A stretch of DNA of 64,000 bases from Rhizobium skierniewicense (GTDB taxonomy: Bacteria > Pseudomonadota > Alphaproteobacteria > Rhizobiales > Rhizobiaceae), in the NCBI RefSeq assembly GCF_014196515.1, contig NZ_JACIDV010000004.1, positions 1 to 64,000 on the forward strand, written 5' to 3'. Each line of letters opens with the position of its first letter. The stretch's first letter is position 1. Under the pieces are notes generated by a model. It was not told where the DNA came from. It saw nothing but the letters and a program-made list of their open reading frames with translations, and did no database searches. This document shows positions 8,290 through 17,738 of the stretch, in pieces. The position numbers were made by a program, and so were the translations under genes.

Positions 8290-11200
8290 TCAATTCGAGT
8301 TCAATTTCGTCGCGTCATCGGTTCCCCGCAACAACCACTTGTCAATTTTTGCACGAAGCAGTTCCGGGCTGATCGGCTTGGATAAGTAATCATCCATCCC
8401 GGAGGCCAGACACAGCTCGCGGTCGCTGTCCTGCGCATGTGCGGTAACGCCAATGATGGGAGTGCGAGCGGTACTTTTTTCCTCGGCGCGGATGGCCTGC
8501 GTCGCCTGAAGTCCGTTCATGACCGGCATGGAAACGTCCATGAGGATGATGGATGGATGATAGTCTCTCCACGCTTCTACCGCTCTTTTGCCGTTGCTGG
8601 CGATGTGGAAGCGCAAGCCGGTTTCCTGAAGGATTTGCGTGAAGACGATCTGGTTGACGTCGTTGTCCTCTGCGATCAGGACGTCGATCAACGCTGTTTT
8701 GGATGTATGTTCTGGTTCTGTAAGGGGCTTGGTTTTCCTTGTCATGTCAGCTGCCCGGTCCGGCGTGTCCGATGTTTTGCGCAGAGCTCGCTTTGAGCGT
8801 GATGTCCGCACGACATCCGTCAGCGTCTTGCGCAAAAGCCGGGCGCGAACTGGCTTCATCAGATGTGCGTCGAAGCTGATGTCGGAAGGTTCACTGTCCT
8901 GGTGAATGGCATCCATTGATGTCAAGAAGATCATCGCCGTTTCGTTGAAGCTCGGATTTTGCCTCACACGGCGCGCAACCTCCAGCCCATTCATGCCGGG
9001 CATATCGTCATCGAGGATGACAGCATCGATTTCAAAGCCTAAACGAGCCGCCTCTTCGAGAATAGCCAATCCTGCGGGGCCGCTTTCTGCGGCGTAGGCG
9101 TCGATGTCCCAACTGGACAACTGTTCGCTGAGGATCTGGCGGTTTGCACTGTTATCGTCGATGATGAGGACGCTGACTTTTTTACGGTCGATGGCGCCAC
9201 TGGTATGTTCGCTGGTTTTCGCCACGACACGAAGGGGAAGGGCCACGGTGAAGGTTGAGCCTTCGCCGACCGTACTTTCGACATCGACTTTGCCACCGAA
9301 AATGCCGACCAAACCCACGGTTATCGCAAGACCGAGGCCTGTGCCTTCATGGCGGCGGGTGGAGGACGAATCTGCCTGATTGAACTTTTCGAAGATATGG
9401 TCGAGTTGATGGGACGGTATGCCAACGCCGGTGTCTTTCACCCGCAAAACCAGAATCACTTCGCTCTCGTCCACCAGTTCGGCGGATAGCTCGATGAGCA
9501 CATGGCCTTTTTCGGTAAATTTGATTGCGTTGCCGGTCAGGTTCGTGACGATCTGACGAAAACGACCGGCGTCACCACTCACCATGGTGTTGAATGATGG
9601 ATCGATGCGCACGATAAGCTCGATGTTTTTGTTCTGCGCTTGCGAAGACAAAAGCGACGCCACATCCTCAACGGCTTCAACCGCGTCAAAGGGTGTAGAG
9701 CGGAGTGTCATCTGGCCTGCATCGATCTTTGAGAAGTCGAGTATGTCGTTGATGATGGTCAACAGGGCATTGCCTGACTTCACGATTACGTCGGTGAAGG
9801 TTCTCTGGCGTGTATCGAGATTGGATTTGGCCAGCAACTCCGCCATGCCCAGGACGCCGTTCATGGGGGTGCGAATTTCGTGGCTCATATTGGCAAGGAA
9901 TTCGGATTTTGCCCGGTCGGCGGCCTTGGCGCGCGCCAACAGGCCTTCAAGCTCGACCTCGCGCTGCTTCATATCCGTTACGTCGGTGACGATAACAAGC
10001 CAGTAATCGCCTGCGCCAATCGTCGCTTCCAGATTGAGCCAACGTTGATTGGCGAGATGGATGAGCCAGGAAAAGGGTTTGATCGCCGCTACATTTTCAG
10101 TCCACAGTTTCTTGGTCTTCGCAATCTGTTCCTCGCTCCCGAAATCGCCGCGTGCGGCACAATACGAGAAAAACGGTATCCAGCTTTCGCCTGCGGCAAG
10201 CAACGCCTCCGGCACCTCAAACAGGCGCACCATGGCGTCGTTCGACATGATGATGCGGCCTTTTTCCACCAGCGCAAGGCCTTGTGCCATGACACGAGTC
10301 GCATCGCGCATATGCTCGCCAACGCGTTGCAATTCCTGCCGCGCATGGCTGATTTCCCTGTCGCGGGAGCGGACGTCGGTGCTGTCGGAAAAGGTCAGCA
10401 GAATCTTGTTGCCAGCGATGCGACATTCGGAAATGATCGTGCACCGGCCCGCCTTGCTTTCGACCTCGCGCGATGAGTAGCCATCGATCTGGTCGAGATG
10501 TGCTTTGCGCGCCCGGATAGCGCTCTCGATGTCCTGTTCGCCGAGGTGGTATTTGCCGCTCTGGTATCCCAGTTCCAGATAACGGCGATAGGGCAGGCCG
10601 ATGAGATCGACCTGCTCTTTCACCTCCCACAATTCGTAAAAGTAATTGTTGGCGTATTCGATCGTGTAGTCCGACCCCAGCAGCATGACGCCGACAGGCA
10701 AGGACTGGAGGATCGACTGGACCTCCGCATGGAGCCGTTCCGCTTCATTACGGGCGGCCTTCAATTCTTCCTTGCGCTTCATCAGCGGTGTCGCGTCCGT
10801 AACGGAACCAACGAGATAGGGCTCGTGCGCCGGCGTGATGATGCGACCGACCCGAATGATGGTCGGAATGATGGCGCCATTGTTCAAGACGATCTGTTCC
10901 GTCTTGTGCAGTTCCTCTCCGGTTTTCAGGACATGGATGTTTTCCTGCCTGAATGCCTTGCCCTCATGAACGAAGATTTCCTCCTCCGTTCGTCCGTAAT
11001 TTTTCTCGCGGGGCTCTCCCCACAAGGCTTCGTAAGAGGCGTTTGCATAGGTCAGGCGGCGTTGGCCATCCAGCATGAAAACGGCGACCGGCAATTGCTC
11101 CAGCGCCTCGCGAAAAAGCCAGTTTTCCCTGGTGTGTTTTTCGAGCAATATTTCCTGTGTTCTGGCATCGGTCACGTCAAGAAGAAGCGCAACGAGCATG

Positions 11201-11928
11201 CCGCCTTCAAGCCGTCGCGAGATGCCACGGATCCAGTGTCCGTCAACCGTTTGCTGGGTAAATTCGGCAAACGGCTTCTGGGCATCGGCAAACATGCCGT
11301 CGATCCACGCCTGCCTATCGGCCCCAGCCGATTCAGGGCTGTCTTGGGCGGGCGCGAAACAGTAGTCGTGAAAGGCGGCAATGACTGTTTTAAGTTCAAG
11401 GCCGGGCCTCCAGACAACGGAGAGGTCACCGCACAGACTTTCAAGTCTGGCATTTGCATAGACCAGCCTATTATCTGGACCATAGATGCCGATAGCGACA
11501 TCAAGAAGATCCAGTGTGGCCGAGGGGATGGAAATGGTCTTTTCAACCGGCGCCGCGCCGCCATTTGCCGCATGGGATGGCATGGTTTCGAACACTTCGT
11601 AGAGGAACATGCGGCCGTCTTCGGTTTCAAAGCGTTCGCATTTTATGACATGCGTTGCACCGGAAACAGGGCTTTTCCAGATTGTTGTTTCATCGGCCGC
11701 AAAGACAAGACACCGCTTTTCCTTGTCAGCACGTTCCAAATCCTCGGTCGTGCCAAACAACTCATGGCTTGTTTTGTCTCGGAAATCGTCGGGGTCGCGG
11801 CCGGCAAAACGCGCATAGGCGGCATTGGCGCAAACATAACGCAACTGGCTGTCCTTGACGCAGGCAGGACGTTCCAGCGTCAGGACGCCTTCACATGCTT
11901 TTTCAAGCAAGCCGCCTTCTGTGTTCAA
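8290..11928 (-). CDS. Hybrid sensor histidine kinase with several PAS domains and two receiver domains
   Basis: A 1212-residue sensor with no obvious membrane segment, so probably cytoplasmic. About five PAS-type sensor domains fill residues 1-650 (for example LRYVCANAAYARFAG near 28, LPVAVFMLDGQRRLTYANASY near 285 and LPVGVMLLGSDYTIEYAN near 415). They are followed by the dimerisation domain with the phosphorylated His in FLANMSHEIRTPMNG, an ATPase domain (NLTGNAIKFT, then DTGVGIP and GTGLGLAI), and two receiver domains with phospho-acceptor Asp in DAVILDDDMPGMNG and IILMDVSMPVMNG. No HPt domain is present, so phosphotransfer must go through a separate protein. The start is a TTG at 11928 with GGAGA just upstream; an ATG 7 bases before it runs into a stop at once. 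The gene is divergent from the RNA helicase. The signal is unknown. Confidence 0.93.
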   Translation of the reverse strand: MNTEGGLLEKACEGVLTLERPACVKDSQLRYVCANAAYARFAGRDPDDFRDKTSHELFGTTEDLERADKEKRCLVFAADETTIWKSPVSGATHVIKCERFETEDGRMFLYEVFETMPSHAANGGAAPVEKTISIPSATLDLLDVAIGIYGPDNRLVYANARLESLCGDLSVVWRPGLELKTVIAAFHDYCFAPAQDSPESAGADRQAWIDGMFADAQKPFAEFTQQTVDGHWIRGISRRLEGGMLVALLLDVTDARTQEILLEKHTRENWLFREALEQLPVAVFMLDGQRRLTYANASYEALWGEPREKNYGRTEEEIFVHEGKAFRQENIHVLKTGEELHKTEQIVLNNGAIIPTIIRVGRIITPAHEPYLVGSVTDATPLMKRKEELKAARNEAERLHAEVQSILQSLPVGVMLLGSDYTIEYANNYFYELWEVKEQVDLIGLPYRRYLELGYQSGKYHLGEQDIESAIRARKAHLDQIDGYSSREVESKAGRCTIISECRIAGNKILLTFSDSTDVRSRDREISHARQELQRVGEHMRDATRVMAQGLALVEKGRIIMSNDAMVRLFEVPEALLAAGESWIPFFSYCAARGDFGSEEQIAKTKKLWTENVAAIKPFSWLIHLANQRWLNLEATIGAGDYWLVIVTDVTDMKQREVELEGLLARAKAADRAKSEFLANMSHEIRTPMNGVLGMAELLAKSNLDTRQRTFTDVIVKSGNALLTIINDILDFSKIDAGQMTLRSTPFDAVEAVEDVASLLSSQAQNKNIELIVRIDPSFNTMVSGDAGRFRQIVTNLTGNAIKFTEKGHVLIELSAELVDESEVILVLRVKDTGVGIPSHQLDHIFEKFNQADSSSTRRHEGTGLGLAITVGLVGIFGGKVDVESTVGEGSTFTVALPLRVVAKTSEHTSGAIDRKKVSVLIIDDNSANRQILSEQLSSWDIDAYAAESGPAGLAILEEAARLGFEIDAVILDDDMPGMNGLEVARRVRQNPSFNETAMIFLTSMDAIHQDSEPSDISFDAHLMKPVRARLLRKTLTDVVRTSRSKRALRKTSDTPDRAADMTRKTKPLTEPEHTSKTALIDVLIAEDNDVNQIVFTQILQETGLRFHIASNGKRAVEAWRDYHPSIILMDVSMPVMNGLQATQAIRAEEKSTARTPIIGVTAHAQDSDRELCLASGMDDYLSKPISPELLRAKIDKWLLRGTDDATKLNSN

Positions 11929-12414
11929 GACATTCTCCGTAGTAATGTAGCGCCCATAATAGAATCAAATTACTTAAGAATATTCTTGCGAACGGACAAT
12001 ATTGTAGCGGCATGGCATTGGCTATCCACAACACAGGGTTATAACAGTTTTTTAACCATGATTGCCCTCCGTTTTCACGTTTTTTCAGTTCGTCGAGACG
12101 TCGTCGCGGGCGGATATGCCTCGGGTGCAAACCCGCTATTTCAAAACATTCACTTGACTTTGCTGTCCAAAAGGACGAAATCCCGTCCAAGCTTTCACCT
12201 TTGGCGGCCGCGTGAGCTGCAGCGTCATCGACACAATACGACGCATGAAGGAAAAGCGCATAAATGCAGGAGACGGCGATTACAGCCGCACTGAAGCGCA
12301 GAAAGTCATTCCAACCCACAAGTTCCCAATTCACGCGGGGTTCTTGACGCCAAGACAACCGGACAGCAGGGCTGATCCGGGTTCAAGCGTTTTGGCGCCC
12401 CGAAAGGTATACTA
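11929..12414. other. Divergent intergenic region and probable long helicase leader
   Basis: Nearly 490 bases separate the kinase start from the helicase start. The part next to the kinase is AT-rich and probably holds both promoters; the GC-rich rest would be a leader of over 300 bases on the helicase mRNA if the promoter lies there. Long leaders are common on cold-induced DEAD-box helicase genes. ORFs in this stretch do not look coding. Confidence 0.4.
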
Positions 12415-13947
12415 TTGACCAGTTTTAGCGAACTCGGCCTCTCTGAAAAAATCGTGGCCGGCGTCACCCAGCTCGGTTACACCACACCGACCCCTATCCA
12501 GGCAAAAGCGATTCCGCTTCTTCTGGAAGGTCGCGATATGATCGGTCTTGCGCAGACCGGCACCGGCAAAACGGCCGCTTTCGGCCTGCCGATTATCGAA
12601 ATGCTGCTGAAGCAGCCGGATCGTCCCGCAAACCGCACCACCCGCACTCTTATTCTGGCGCCAACCCGCGAGTTGGTGAACCAGATCGGTGAAAGTCTGC
12701 GCGGTTTCGTGCGCAAGACGCATTTGAAGATCAACCAGGTCGTTGGTGGCGCGTCCATCAACAAGCAGCAGCTTCAGCTGGAAAAGGGCACCGACATTCT
12801 CGTTGCCACACCAGGCCGCCTGCTCGACCTTATCTCGCGCAACGCAATCTCCTTGTCCAAGGTGACTTTCCTTGTGCTCGATGAAGCCGACCAGATGCTG
12901 GACCTTGGTTTTATCCATGACCTGCGCAAGATTTCCAGAATGGTGCCTGCCAACCGTCAGACGCTTTTGTTTTCGGCGACCATGCCGAACTCGATTGCTG
13001 ATCTGGCCAGCAGCTATCTGACCAATCCTGTCACCGTTCAGGTCACGCCTCCCGGCAAGGCCGCAGACAAGGTCGAACAGTATGTTCACTTCGTCGTCGG
13101 CAAGAATGACAAGACCGAACTCCTCAAGAAGACGCTCAACGAAAACCCCGATAGCCGTTCTATCGTGTTCCTGCGCACCAAGCATGGTGCCGAAAAGCTG
13201 TCCAAGTATCTCGAACACATCGGTTTCAAGGTGGCCTCGATCCATGGCAATAAGAGCCAGGGTCAGCGCGAGCGCGCGTTGAAGGGCTTCAAGGATGGTG
13301 AATTCAAGGTTCTGGTTGCCACTGACGTTGCCGCGCGCGGTATCGACATTCCAGCCGTAACGCACGTCTTCAACTACGATCTGCCTGAAGTTGCCGATGC
13401 TTACGTTCACCGTATCGGTCGTACGGCCCGCGCGGGTCTCGATGGTATCGCAATCGCTTTCTGCGCACCGGATGAAACCCGTTTGCTGCATGACATCGAA
13501 AAGCTGATGAAGATCGAAATTCCGGTTCTGTCCGGCGAACGTCCCGCTGGTCTTGCCAGCCCGTCTCGCGGCAACAACAACAACCGTGGCGCCGGTAATC
13601 GTGGCAACAGCAACGGTCCTCGCCGTCAGGGCGGAGAACGTGGCGAACGTGCACATGGTGATCGCCCACAGCGTGGGCCACGCGACGGTGCGCCACGCGA
13701 TGCTGGACGCCGCAACGGTGAGTTCCGTGGTCAGCGCGCCGGTGAATTTGCGCCTGTTGAACGTGACAACGATCTGGAAACAACGTCTGACTTCAAGCGC
13801 GGTGGCGTCGAGGGTGCGGGCAAGCCCGCTGCCAGCCGCAACCACCGTGGTGGCCAAGGGCGCCCTGCTCGCAAGGCTGGTTCGTTTGCGCCAGCCGGTC
13901 AGGGTCGTCCAGCTGGCAACGCCGGTCGTGGTCGCAAGCGCGGCTGA
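12415..13947 (+). CDS. DEAD-box ATP-dependent RNA helicase (RhlE-like)
   Basis: A 510-residue RNA helicase acting in the cytoplasm on structured RNA, ribosome assembly or mRNA decay. The full set of family motifs is present: Q motif (GYTTPTPIQ), Walker A AQTGTGKT, PTRELVNQI, TPGRLLDL, DEAD in VLDEADQMLDLG, SAT, and the C-terminal RecA domain with TDVAARGID and HRIGRTARAG. Residues from about 380 to the end are a basic Arg/Gly/Asn-rich tail (GNNNNRGAGNRGNSNGPRR), a usual RNA-binding extension of this subgroup. The start is a TTG at 12415 preceded by AAAGG; no better start lies upstream near the Q motif. A strong terminator follows. Confidence 0.95.
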   Translation: MTSFSELGLSEKIVAGVTQLGYTTPTPIQAKAIPLLLEGRDMIGLAQTGTGKTAAFGLPIIEMLLKQPDRPANRTTRTLILAPTRELVNQIGESLRGFVRKTHLKINQVVGGASINKQQLQLEKGTDILVATPGRLLDLISRNAISLSKVTFLVLDEADQMLDLGFIHDLRKISRMVPANRQTLLFSATMPNSIADLASSYLTNPVTVQVTPPGKAADKVEQYVHFVVGKNDKTELLKKTLNENPDSRSIVFLRTKHGAEKLSKYLEHIGFKVASIHGNKSQGQRERALKGFKDGEFKVLVATDVAARGIDIPAVTHVFNYDLPEVADAYVHRIGRTARAGLDGIAIAFCAPDETRLLHDIEKLMKIEIPVLSGERPAGLASPSRGNNNNRGAGNRGNSNGPRRQGGERGERAHGDRPQRGPRDGAPRDAGRRNGEFRGQRAGEFAPVERDNDLETTSDFKRGGVEGAGKPAASRNHRGGQGRPARKAGSFAPAGQGRPAGNAGRGRKRG

Positions 13948-13968
13948 TCAGATCTGATCTAACCTGAG

Positions 13969-13999
13969 AAACGCCCGTACCTGTGTCCGGGCGTTTTTC
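13969..13999. terminator. Terminator between the helicase and mnmD
   Basis: AAACGCCCG (13969-13977) pairs with CGGGCGTTT (13988-13996) and is followed by a T-run. It stands between convergent genes, ends the helicase transcript, and may also end the mnmD transcript. Confidence 0.85.
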
Positions 14000-14007
14000 G
14001 TTTGTGC

Positions 14008-14736
14008 TTATTGTGCAGGCTTTACGCCGCAGAGCATTTCCCGTTTTCCCGCAAAGCCTGGCCGGCGTTCAACCGCAAAACCAGCCGAACCCAGATTGCG
14101 GCGCACGAAACCGGCGGCCGCAAATGTCGCGAAGGTTCCGCCGGGAGCGGTTTTTTCAAACAGCGCCGACATGAGGTCCAGCGACCACATGTCCGGGTTC
14201 TTTGAAGGGGCAAAACCGTCCAGGTACCAGGCATCGAACGTGTCGTTGCTCTGGATTATTCCCTGCATGGCGTCGCCGCAGAAGACCGTCAGGCGTGTCT
14301 GCTCATCCAGAGTTATGTCAATCCAGCCTTCTGGATCTGAGGGCCACTGCGCGACAAACGCTGTGCGCTCGGCCTCCAGTTGAGGCCAGTGGGACAATGC
14401 GCGGTCCAGTTCATGCGCCGTCATCGGGTATAGTTCGAAAGAGACAAAATGCAGCATCGCCTGGGCTGGGCGGTGCAGTTTCCACTGTCGCCAGGTCTCA
14501 CACAGGTTCAATGCGGTGCCGAACCCGAGTTCACCGATGCGGAAGGTTCCTTCCGCCGTTTCCCAGCGCTGCGGCAGGCCATTTCCGGCGAGCGAGACGT
14601 GGCTACATTCCTGCCGTCCATCCGTCTGGCAATAAAAATGGTCGCCAAAGGCCAGCGAATAGGGCATATCGCCCTCTCGCCAATCCAGCATATTTGAGCC
14701 GGCTCTTACCGGCATGTTTTCGTCGGGATGTGTCAT
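14008..14736 (-). CDS. mnmD: tRNA 5-methylaminomethyl-2-thiouridine methyltransferase (MnmD, stand-alone MnmC methyltransferase domain)
   Basis: A 242-residue SAM-dependent methyltransferase equal to the N-terminal domain of E. coli MnmC, which methylates nm5U34 to mnm5U34 in the wobble position of certain tRNAs. The family signature is visible: YSLAFGDHFY near the start, the SAM-binding loop FRIGELGFGTALN, the DAWYLDGFAPSKNPDMWS motif and GGTFATFAAAGFVRRNL. In E. coli this domain is fused to an FAD oxidase; here the oxidase-like gene is separate and divergent. The start codon ATG at 14736 overlaps the ATG of that gene on the other strand. Neither this start nor later Mets have a strong ribosome binding site. 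Confidence 0.9.
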   Translation of the reverse strand: MTHPDENMPVRAGSNMLDWREGDMPYSLAFGDHFYCQTDGRQECSHVSLAGNGLPQRWETAEGTFRIGELGFGTALNLCETWRQWKLHRPAQAMLHFVSFELYPMTAHELDRALSHWPQLEAERTAFVAQWPSDPEGWIDITLDEQTRLTVFCGDAMQGIIQSNDTFDAWYLDGFAPSKNPDMWSLDLMSALFEKTAPGGTFATFAAAGFVRRNLGSAGFAVERRPGFAGKREMLCGVKPAQ

Positions 14737-15931
14737 GGTTCAAGCCGATAGTCTTCCCCGGCAAACAGGTCAATCACCTTTGCCATCCAGCGTCTCGTTG
14801 CTGATCGTCGGCGGCGGCATCATGGGGCTATGGGCGGCTGTGAAAGCGGAGCGGCTGGGCATCGACACGCTTCTTGTCGATGCCGACACGATTGGAAGCG
14901 GTTCCAGCGGTGGTCTTCTGGGCGCGTTGATGTCGCACGTTCCGGATCGCTGGTCCGACAAGAAGCAGTTTCAGTTCGATGCCTTGCTTGGCCTCGAAGC
15001 GGAAATCGCAGCGGTGGAAGCGGAGACAGGGTTTTCAGCAGGTTACCGCCGGTGCGGACGAATTATTCCGCTCCCCAAGCCGCATCTGCGGCCCATTGCA
15101 GAGCGCCATCGACGCGACGCACTCTCCAACTGGACGGCAGGGGGGACGACGTTTCACTGGCATCTTCTTGATCGACCTCCCATCGATGGGTGGGTAAACG
15201 CGGCAGCGGGCGGGGCCGGTTTCGTTCACGACACCTTTGCGGCCAAAGTTTCTCCGCGAGCCTTCATTGCCACGCTCCAAGCATATTTGCGGCACGCCAG
15301 GCATGTGCAGGTGATGGAGAAATGCAGCGTATCCACGCTGCAACCCAGCGGCACGGTCGCATTGGCAAGCGGGGAAAACATTCGGTTCGGTCATGCCATG
15401 GTGTCGGCGGGTCATCACTCTTTCCCCCTGCTCAGCCAGACGTTTGGTTTGCCCTCCGTTCCAAGGTTCGGTCAGCCGGTGAAGGGGCAGGCGGCGCTGC
15501 TGCGCGCCGATGTCGATCCGTCGATGCCTGTTGTGTTTCTCAACGGTCTCTATGTGGTGCCGCACGAAGACGGAACGGTCGCTATTGGTAGCACCAGTGA
15601 GGAAGAATTCGAGGACGCGCTTGCGACGGATGAGAAGCTTGATGCCCTGATTGCGCAGGCGCGCCAGATCGTTCCGCTGCTGGCGGATGCCCCCATCATC
15701 GAACGCTGGGCTGGTTTGCGTCCCAAGGCGATTGGACGGGACCCGATGGTTGGGCGTCATCCCGATCATTCCCGGATCATCGCGCTGACGGGTGGTTTCA
15801 AGGTCAGTTTCGGTCTGGCGCATCGTCTGGCGGACGCTGCGCTGGATGCTTTGATGGGGAGAGCCATGGATGTGCCCAAGAGTTTTACACTGGAAGATCA
15901 CCTCCGCGTGCTCAACGCGAAGATGTTATGA
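14735..15931 (+). CDS. FAD-dependent oxidoreductase, likely MnmC2-like partner of mnmD
   Basis: A 398-residue flavoprotein of the D-amino-acid oxidase family. The dinucleotide-binding motif LLIVGGGIMGLWAAVKAERL is near residues 22-41, followed by GSGSSGGLLGALMSH and, near the C-terminus, RPKAIGRDPMVG and TGGFKVSFGLAHRLAD. The FAD domain of MnmC converts cmnm5U34 of tRNA to nm5U34, which MnmD then methylates. The head-to-head position with mnmD suggests that this gene supplies that step, but related oxidases act on small amines, so the substrate is inferred. The ATG at 14735 shares bases with the mnmD start; GGGA lies 8 bases upstream. An earlier in-frame ATG at 14714 would extend into mnmD. 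Confidence 0.82.
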   Translation: MVQADSLPRQTGQSPLPSSVSLLIVGGGIMGLWAAVKAERLGIDTLLVDADTIGSGSSGGLLGALMSHVPDRWSDKKQFQFDALLGLEAEIAAVEAETGFSAGYRRCGRIIPLPKPHLRPIAERHRRDALSNWTAGGTTFHWHLLDRPPIDGWVNAAAGGAGFVHDTFAAKVSPRAFIATLQAYLRHARHVQVMEKCSVSTLQPSGTVALASGENIRFGHAMVSAGHHSFPLLSQTFGLPSVPRFGQPVKGQAALLRADVDPSMPVVFLNGLYVVPHEDGTVAIGSTSEEEFEDALATDEKLDALIAQARQIVPLLADAPIIERWAGLRPKAIGRDPMVGRHPDHSRIIALTGGFKVSFGLAHRLADAALDALMGRAMDVPKSFTLEDHLRVLNAKML

Positions 15932-16032
15932 AGCAGCGTTTCCAGTCGTTAATCTGTCACGCAAATCACCTAACAGCTTAGCTCATGCAATAGAGCTGAA
16001 GAAAACCGTTTCGGACGGCGAGGTGACGACGC

Positions 16033-16740
16033 ATGCGGTACGCCATTCATTTTACGCCCTCTCCGAACGATCCGCTCACCCACGTGGCTGCGGCCTGGCT
16101 GGGACGTGATATCTATTCCGACCAAACCGTAGAGCCACCTGCGGTTTCGAGCCTCGGGATGCAGGAAATTTCCTACCACACGGCGCTGCCCAGGCGTTAC
16201 GGTTTCCACGGCACCATCAAGGCGCCCTTTCGCCTGATGGAAGACATTGGCGAAGCAACCTTGCTGCGGGCGCTGATGCATTTTGCCGGCACGCACCAAC
16301 CCTTTCGTTTGCCACCGCTCGAGATCGCGAAGCTCGGAAATGTTTACGGACTGGTACCCTCCTGGCCATCGGAAACATTGAATTTTCTAGCCGCGAGCGT
16401 CGTACAGGAATTTGACCACTACCGTGCACCCTTGTCCGATGCCGATATCGAGCGCGCCGACCCGGATCGTCTCTCCGCTACCCAACTGACCAATTTGCAC
16501 CGCTGGGGCCACCCTTATGTGATGGACGAGTTTCGCTTCCAGATGATGTTGACGGGCGGAGTGGTGCCGGGAGACTGCGCAAGGGTCGAAAGAGCCGTGC
16601 GTGCGGTGTTCGCCCCTGTCCTGGAACGGCAGATCGAATTTTCCAATCTGGCGCTTTTCGTGGAAGACGAGCCTGGCGCGCCATTCCGTGTGCATTCGCT
16701 GCACCCGATGGGGCGTGTGTCTGCCCGCAAGATTGCTTAG
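16033..16740 (+). CDS. DUF1045 protein (2H phosphoesterase-like), first gene of the purine operon
   Basis: A 235-residue protein of DUF1045, a family often labelled phosphonate metabolism protein because relatives sit in phosphonate operons. It has the 2H-phosphoesterase fold signature, with the first HxT motif intact in RRYGFHGTIKAPF (His near residue 59). The second motif, normally FRFHMTLTG in relatives, reads FRFQMMLTG here, so both key residues of the second HxT are replaced. The protein may therefore be inactive as a phosphoesterase or bind rather than cleave. No phosphonate gene lies nearby; the downstream genes are for allantoin metabolism. The ATG has GAGGTGA 6 bases upstream. Confidence 0.85.
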   Translation: MRYAIHFTPSPNDPLTHVAAAWLGRDIYSDQTVEPPAVSSLGMQEISYHTALPRRYGFHGTIKAPFRLMEDIGEATLLRALMHFAGTHQPFRLPPLEIAKLGNVYGLVPSWPSETLNFLAASVVQEFDHYRAPLSDADIERADPDRLSATQLTNLHRWGHPYVMDEFRFQMMLTGGVVPGDCARVERAVRAVFAPVLERQIEFSNLALFVEDEPGAPFRVHSLHPMGRVSARKIA

Positions 16741-16814
16741 TCTCCTGACGACATTGCTCTCGACTTTCCGGTTTGCGATGGTACCGTTCACGAAATTTGC
16801 GTGAAGGTGATTTG

Positions 16815-17738
16815 ATGATTTCCGCTGACTATCCCCGTAATCTTGCTGGTTACGGCCGTAACACTCCTGATCCAAAATGGCCCGGTGAGGCGAGAATCGC
16901 CGTGCAATTTGTCATCAACTACGAAGAGGGCGGTGAAAGCAGCATTCTCGACAATGACAAATCGTCGGAATCTCTGTTGTCGGAAATCGTGGGTGCGCAA
17001 CCATGGCCCGGTCAGCGCAATCTCAATATGGAGTCGATCTACGAATATGGTTCGCGCGCCGGTTTCTGGCGACTGTGGCGCATGTTCACGGATCTGGGCG
17101 TCACGACCACGGTCTATGGCGTTACTGCCGCCATGGCGAGGAACCCCGAAGCGGTGGCCGCCATGAAGGAGGCGGGATGGGAAATCGCCAGCCACGGTTA
17201 TCGCTGGCTGGAATATAAGGATTTTTCGGAAGAGGACGAGCGCAAGCATGTGCTGGAAGCCGTTCGTCTGCATACGGAGCTGACTGGCGAGCGCCCGTAC
17301 GGAATGTATCAGGGTAAGCCTTCCGACAACACATTGCGGCTCGTCATGGAAGAGGGTGGGTTTCTATATTCCTCCGACAGCTACGCCGACGATCTTCCCT
17401 ATTGGGTAAAGGGTCTGAAAAACGACCCTTTCTTGATCATTCCCTACACGCTCGACGCCAACGACATGCGTTTCGCGACGCCGCAGGGTTTCAATTCCGG
17501 CGATCAATTCTTCACCTATCTGAAGGACAGCTTTGATGTGCTTTATCAGGAAGGTGCAGAAGGTGCTGCCAAGATGATGAGTGTCGGCCTTCATTGTCGT
17601 CTTGTTGGACGGCCGGGAAGGGCGGCAGCACTGCGACGCTTTATCGAATACGTGCTTGGCCACGAAAAAGTCTGGATACCGCAGCGTGTCGACATCGCGC
17701 GTCACTGGCATGCGCATCATAAGCCGGGGGCGCTCTGA
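16815..17738 (+). CDS. puuE: Allantoinase PuuE (polysaccharide deacetylase family)
   Basis: A 307-residue cytoplasmic enzyme opening the hydantoin ring of allantoin to allantoate. It belongs to the cofactor-independent PuuE class, related to polysaccharide deacetylases and unlike the dinuclear AllB. Family stretches include YPRNLAGYGRNTPDPKWPG, FVINYEEGGE, NMESIYEYGSRAGFWRL, the EIASHGYRW motif and YQGKPSDNTLRL. The start at 16815 (MISADYPRNL) has GAAGGTGA 6 bases before it; the upstream Met at 16773 lacks this. The stop TGA overlaps the ATG of uraD by one base, so translation is coupled. Confidence 0.95.
   Translation: MISADYPRNLAGYGRNTPDPKWPGEARIAVQFVINYEEGGESSILDNDKSSESLLSEIVGAQPWPGQRNLNMESIYEYGSRAGFWRLWRMFTDLGVTTTVYGVTAAMARNPEAVAAMKEAGWEIASHGYRWLEYKDFSEEDERKHVLEAVRLHTELTGERPYGMYQGKPSDNTLRLVMEEGGFLYSSDSYADDLPYWVKGLKNDPFLIIPYTLDANDMRFATPQGFNSGDQFFTYLKDSFDVLYQEGAEGAAKMMSVGLHCRLVGRPGRAAALRRFIEYVLGHEKVWIPQRVDIARHWHAHHKPGAL

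Noticed and set aside
10498-12294. Long open frame (598 codons) on the plus strand opposite the hybrid histidine kinase
   Set aside because: It is a shadow of the kinase coding strand; the kinase frame has all domain motifs, while this frame has no recognisable motif and no ribosome binding site.
12412-13857. 481-codon frame on the minus strand opposite the RNA helicase
   Set aside because: Antisense of a clear DEAD-box gene; composition (Thr/Val/Arg-rich without motifs) is that of a reversed coding strand.
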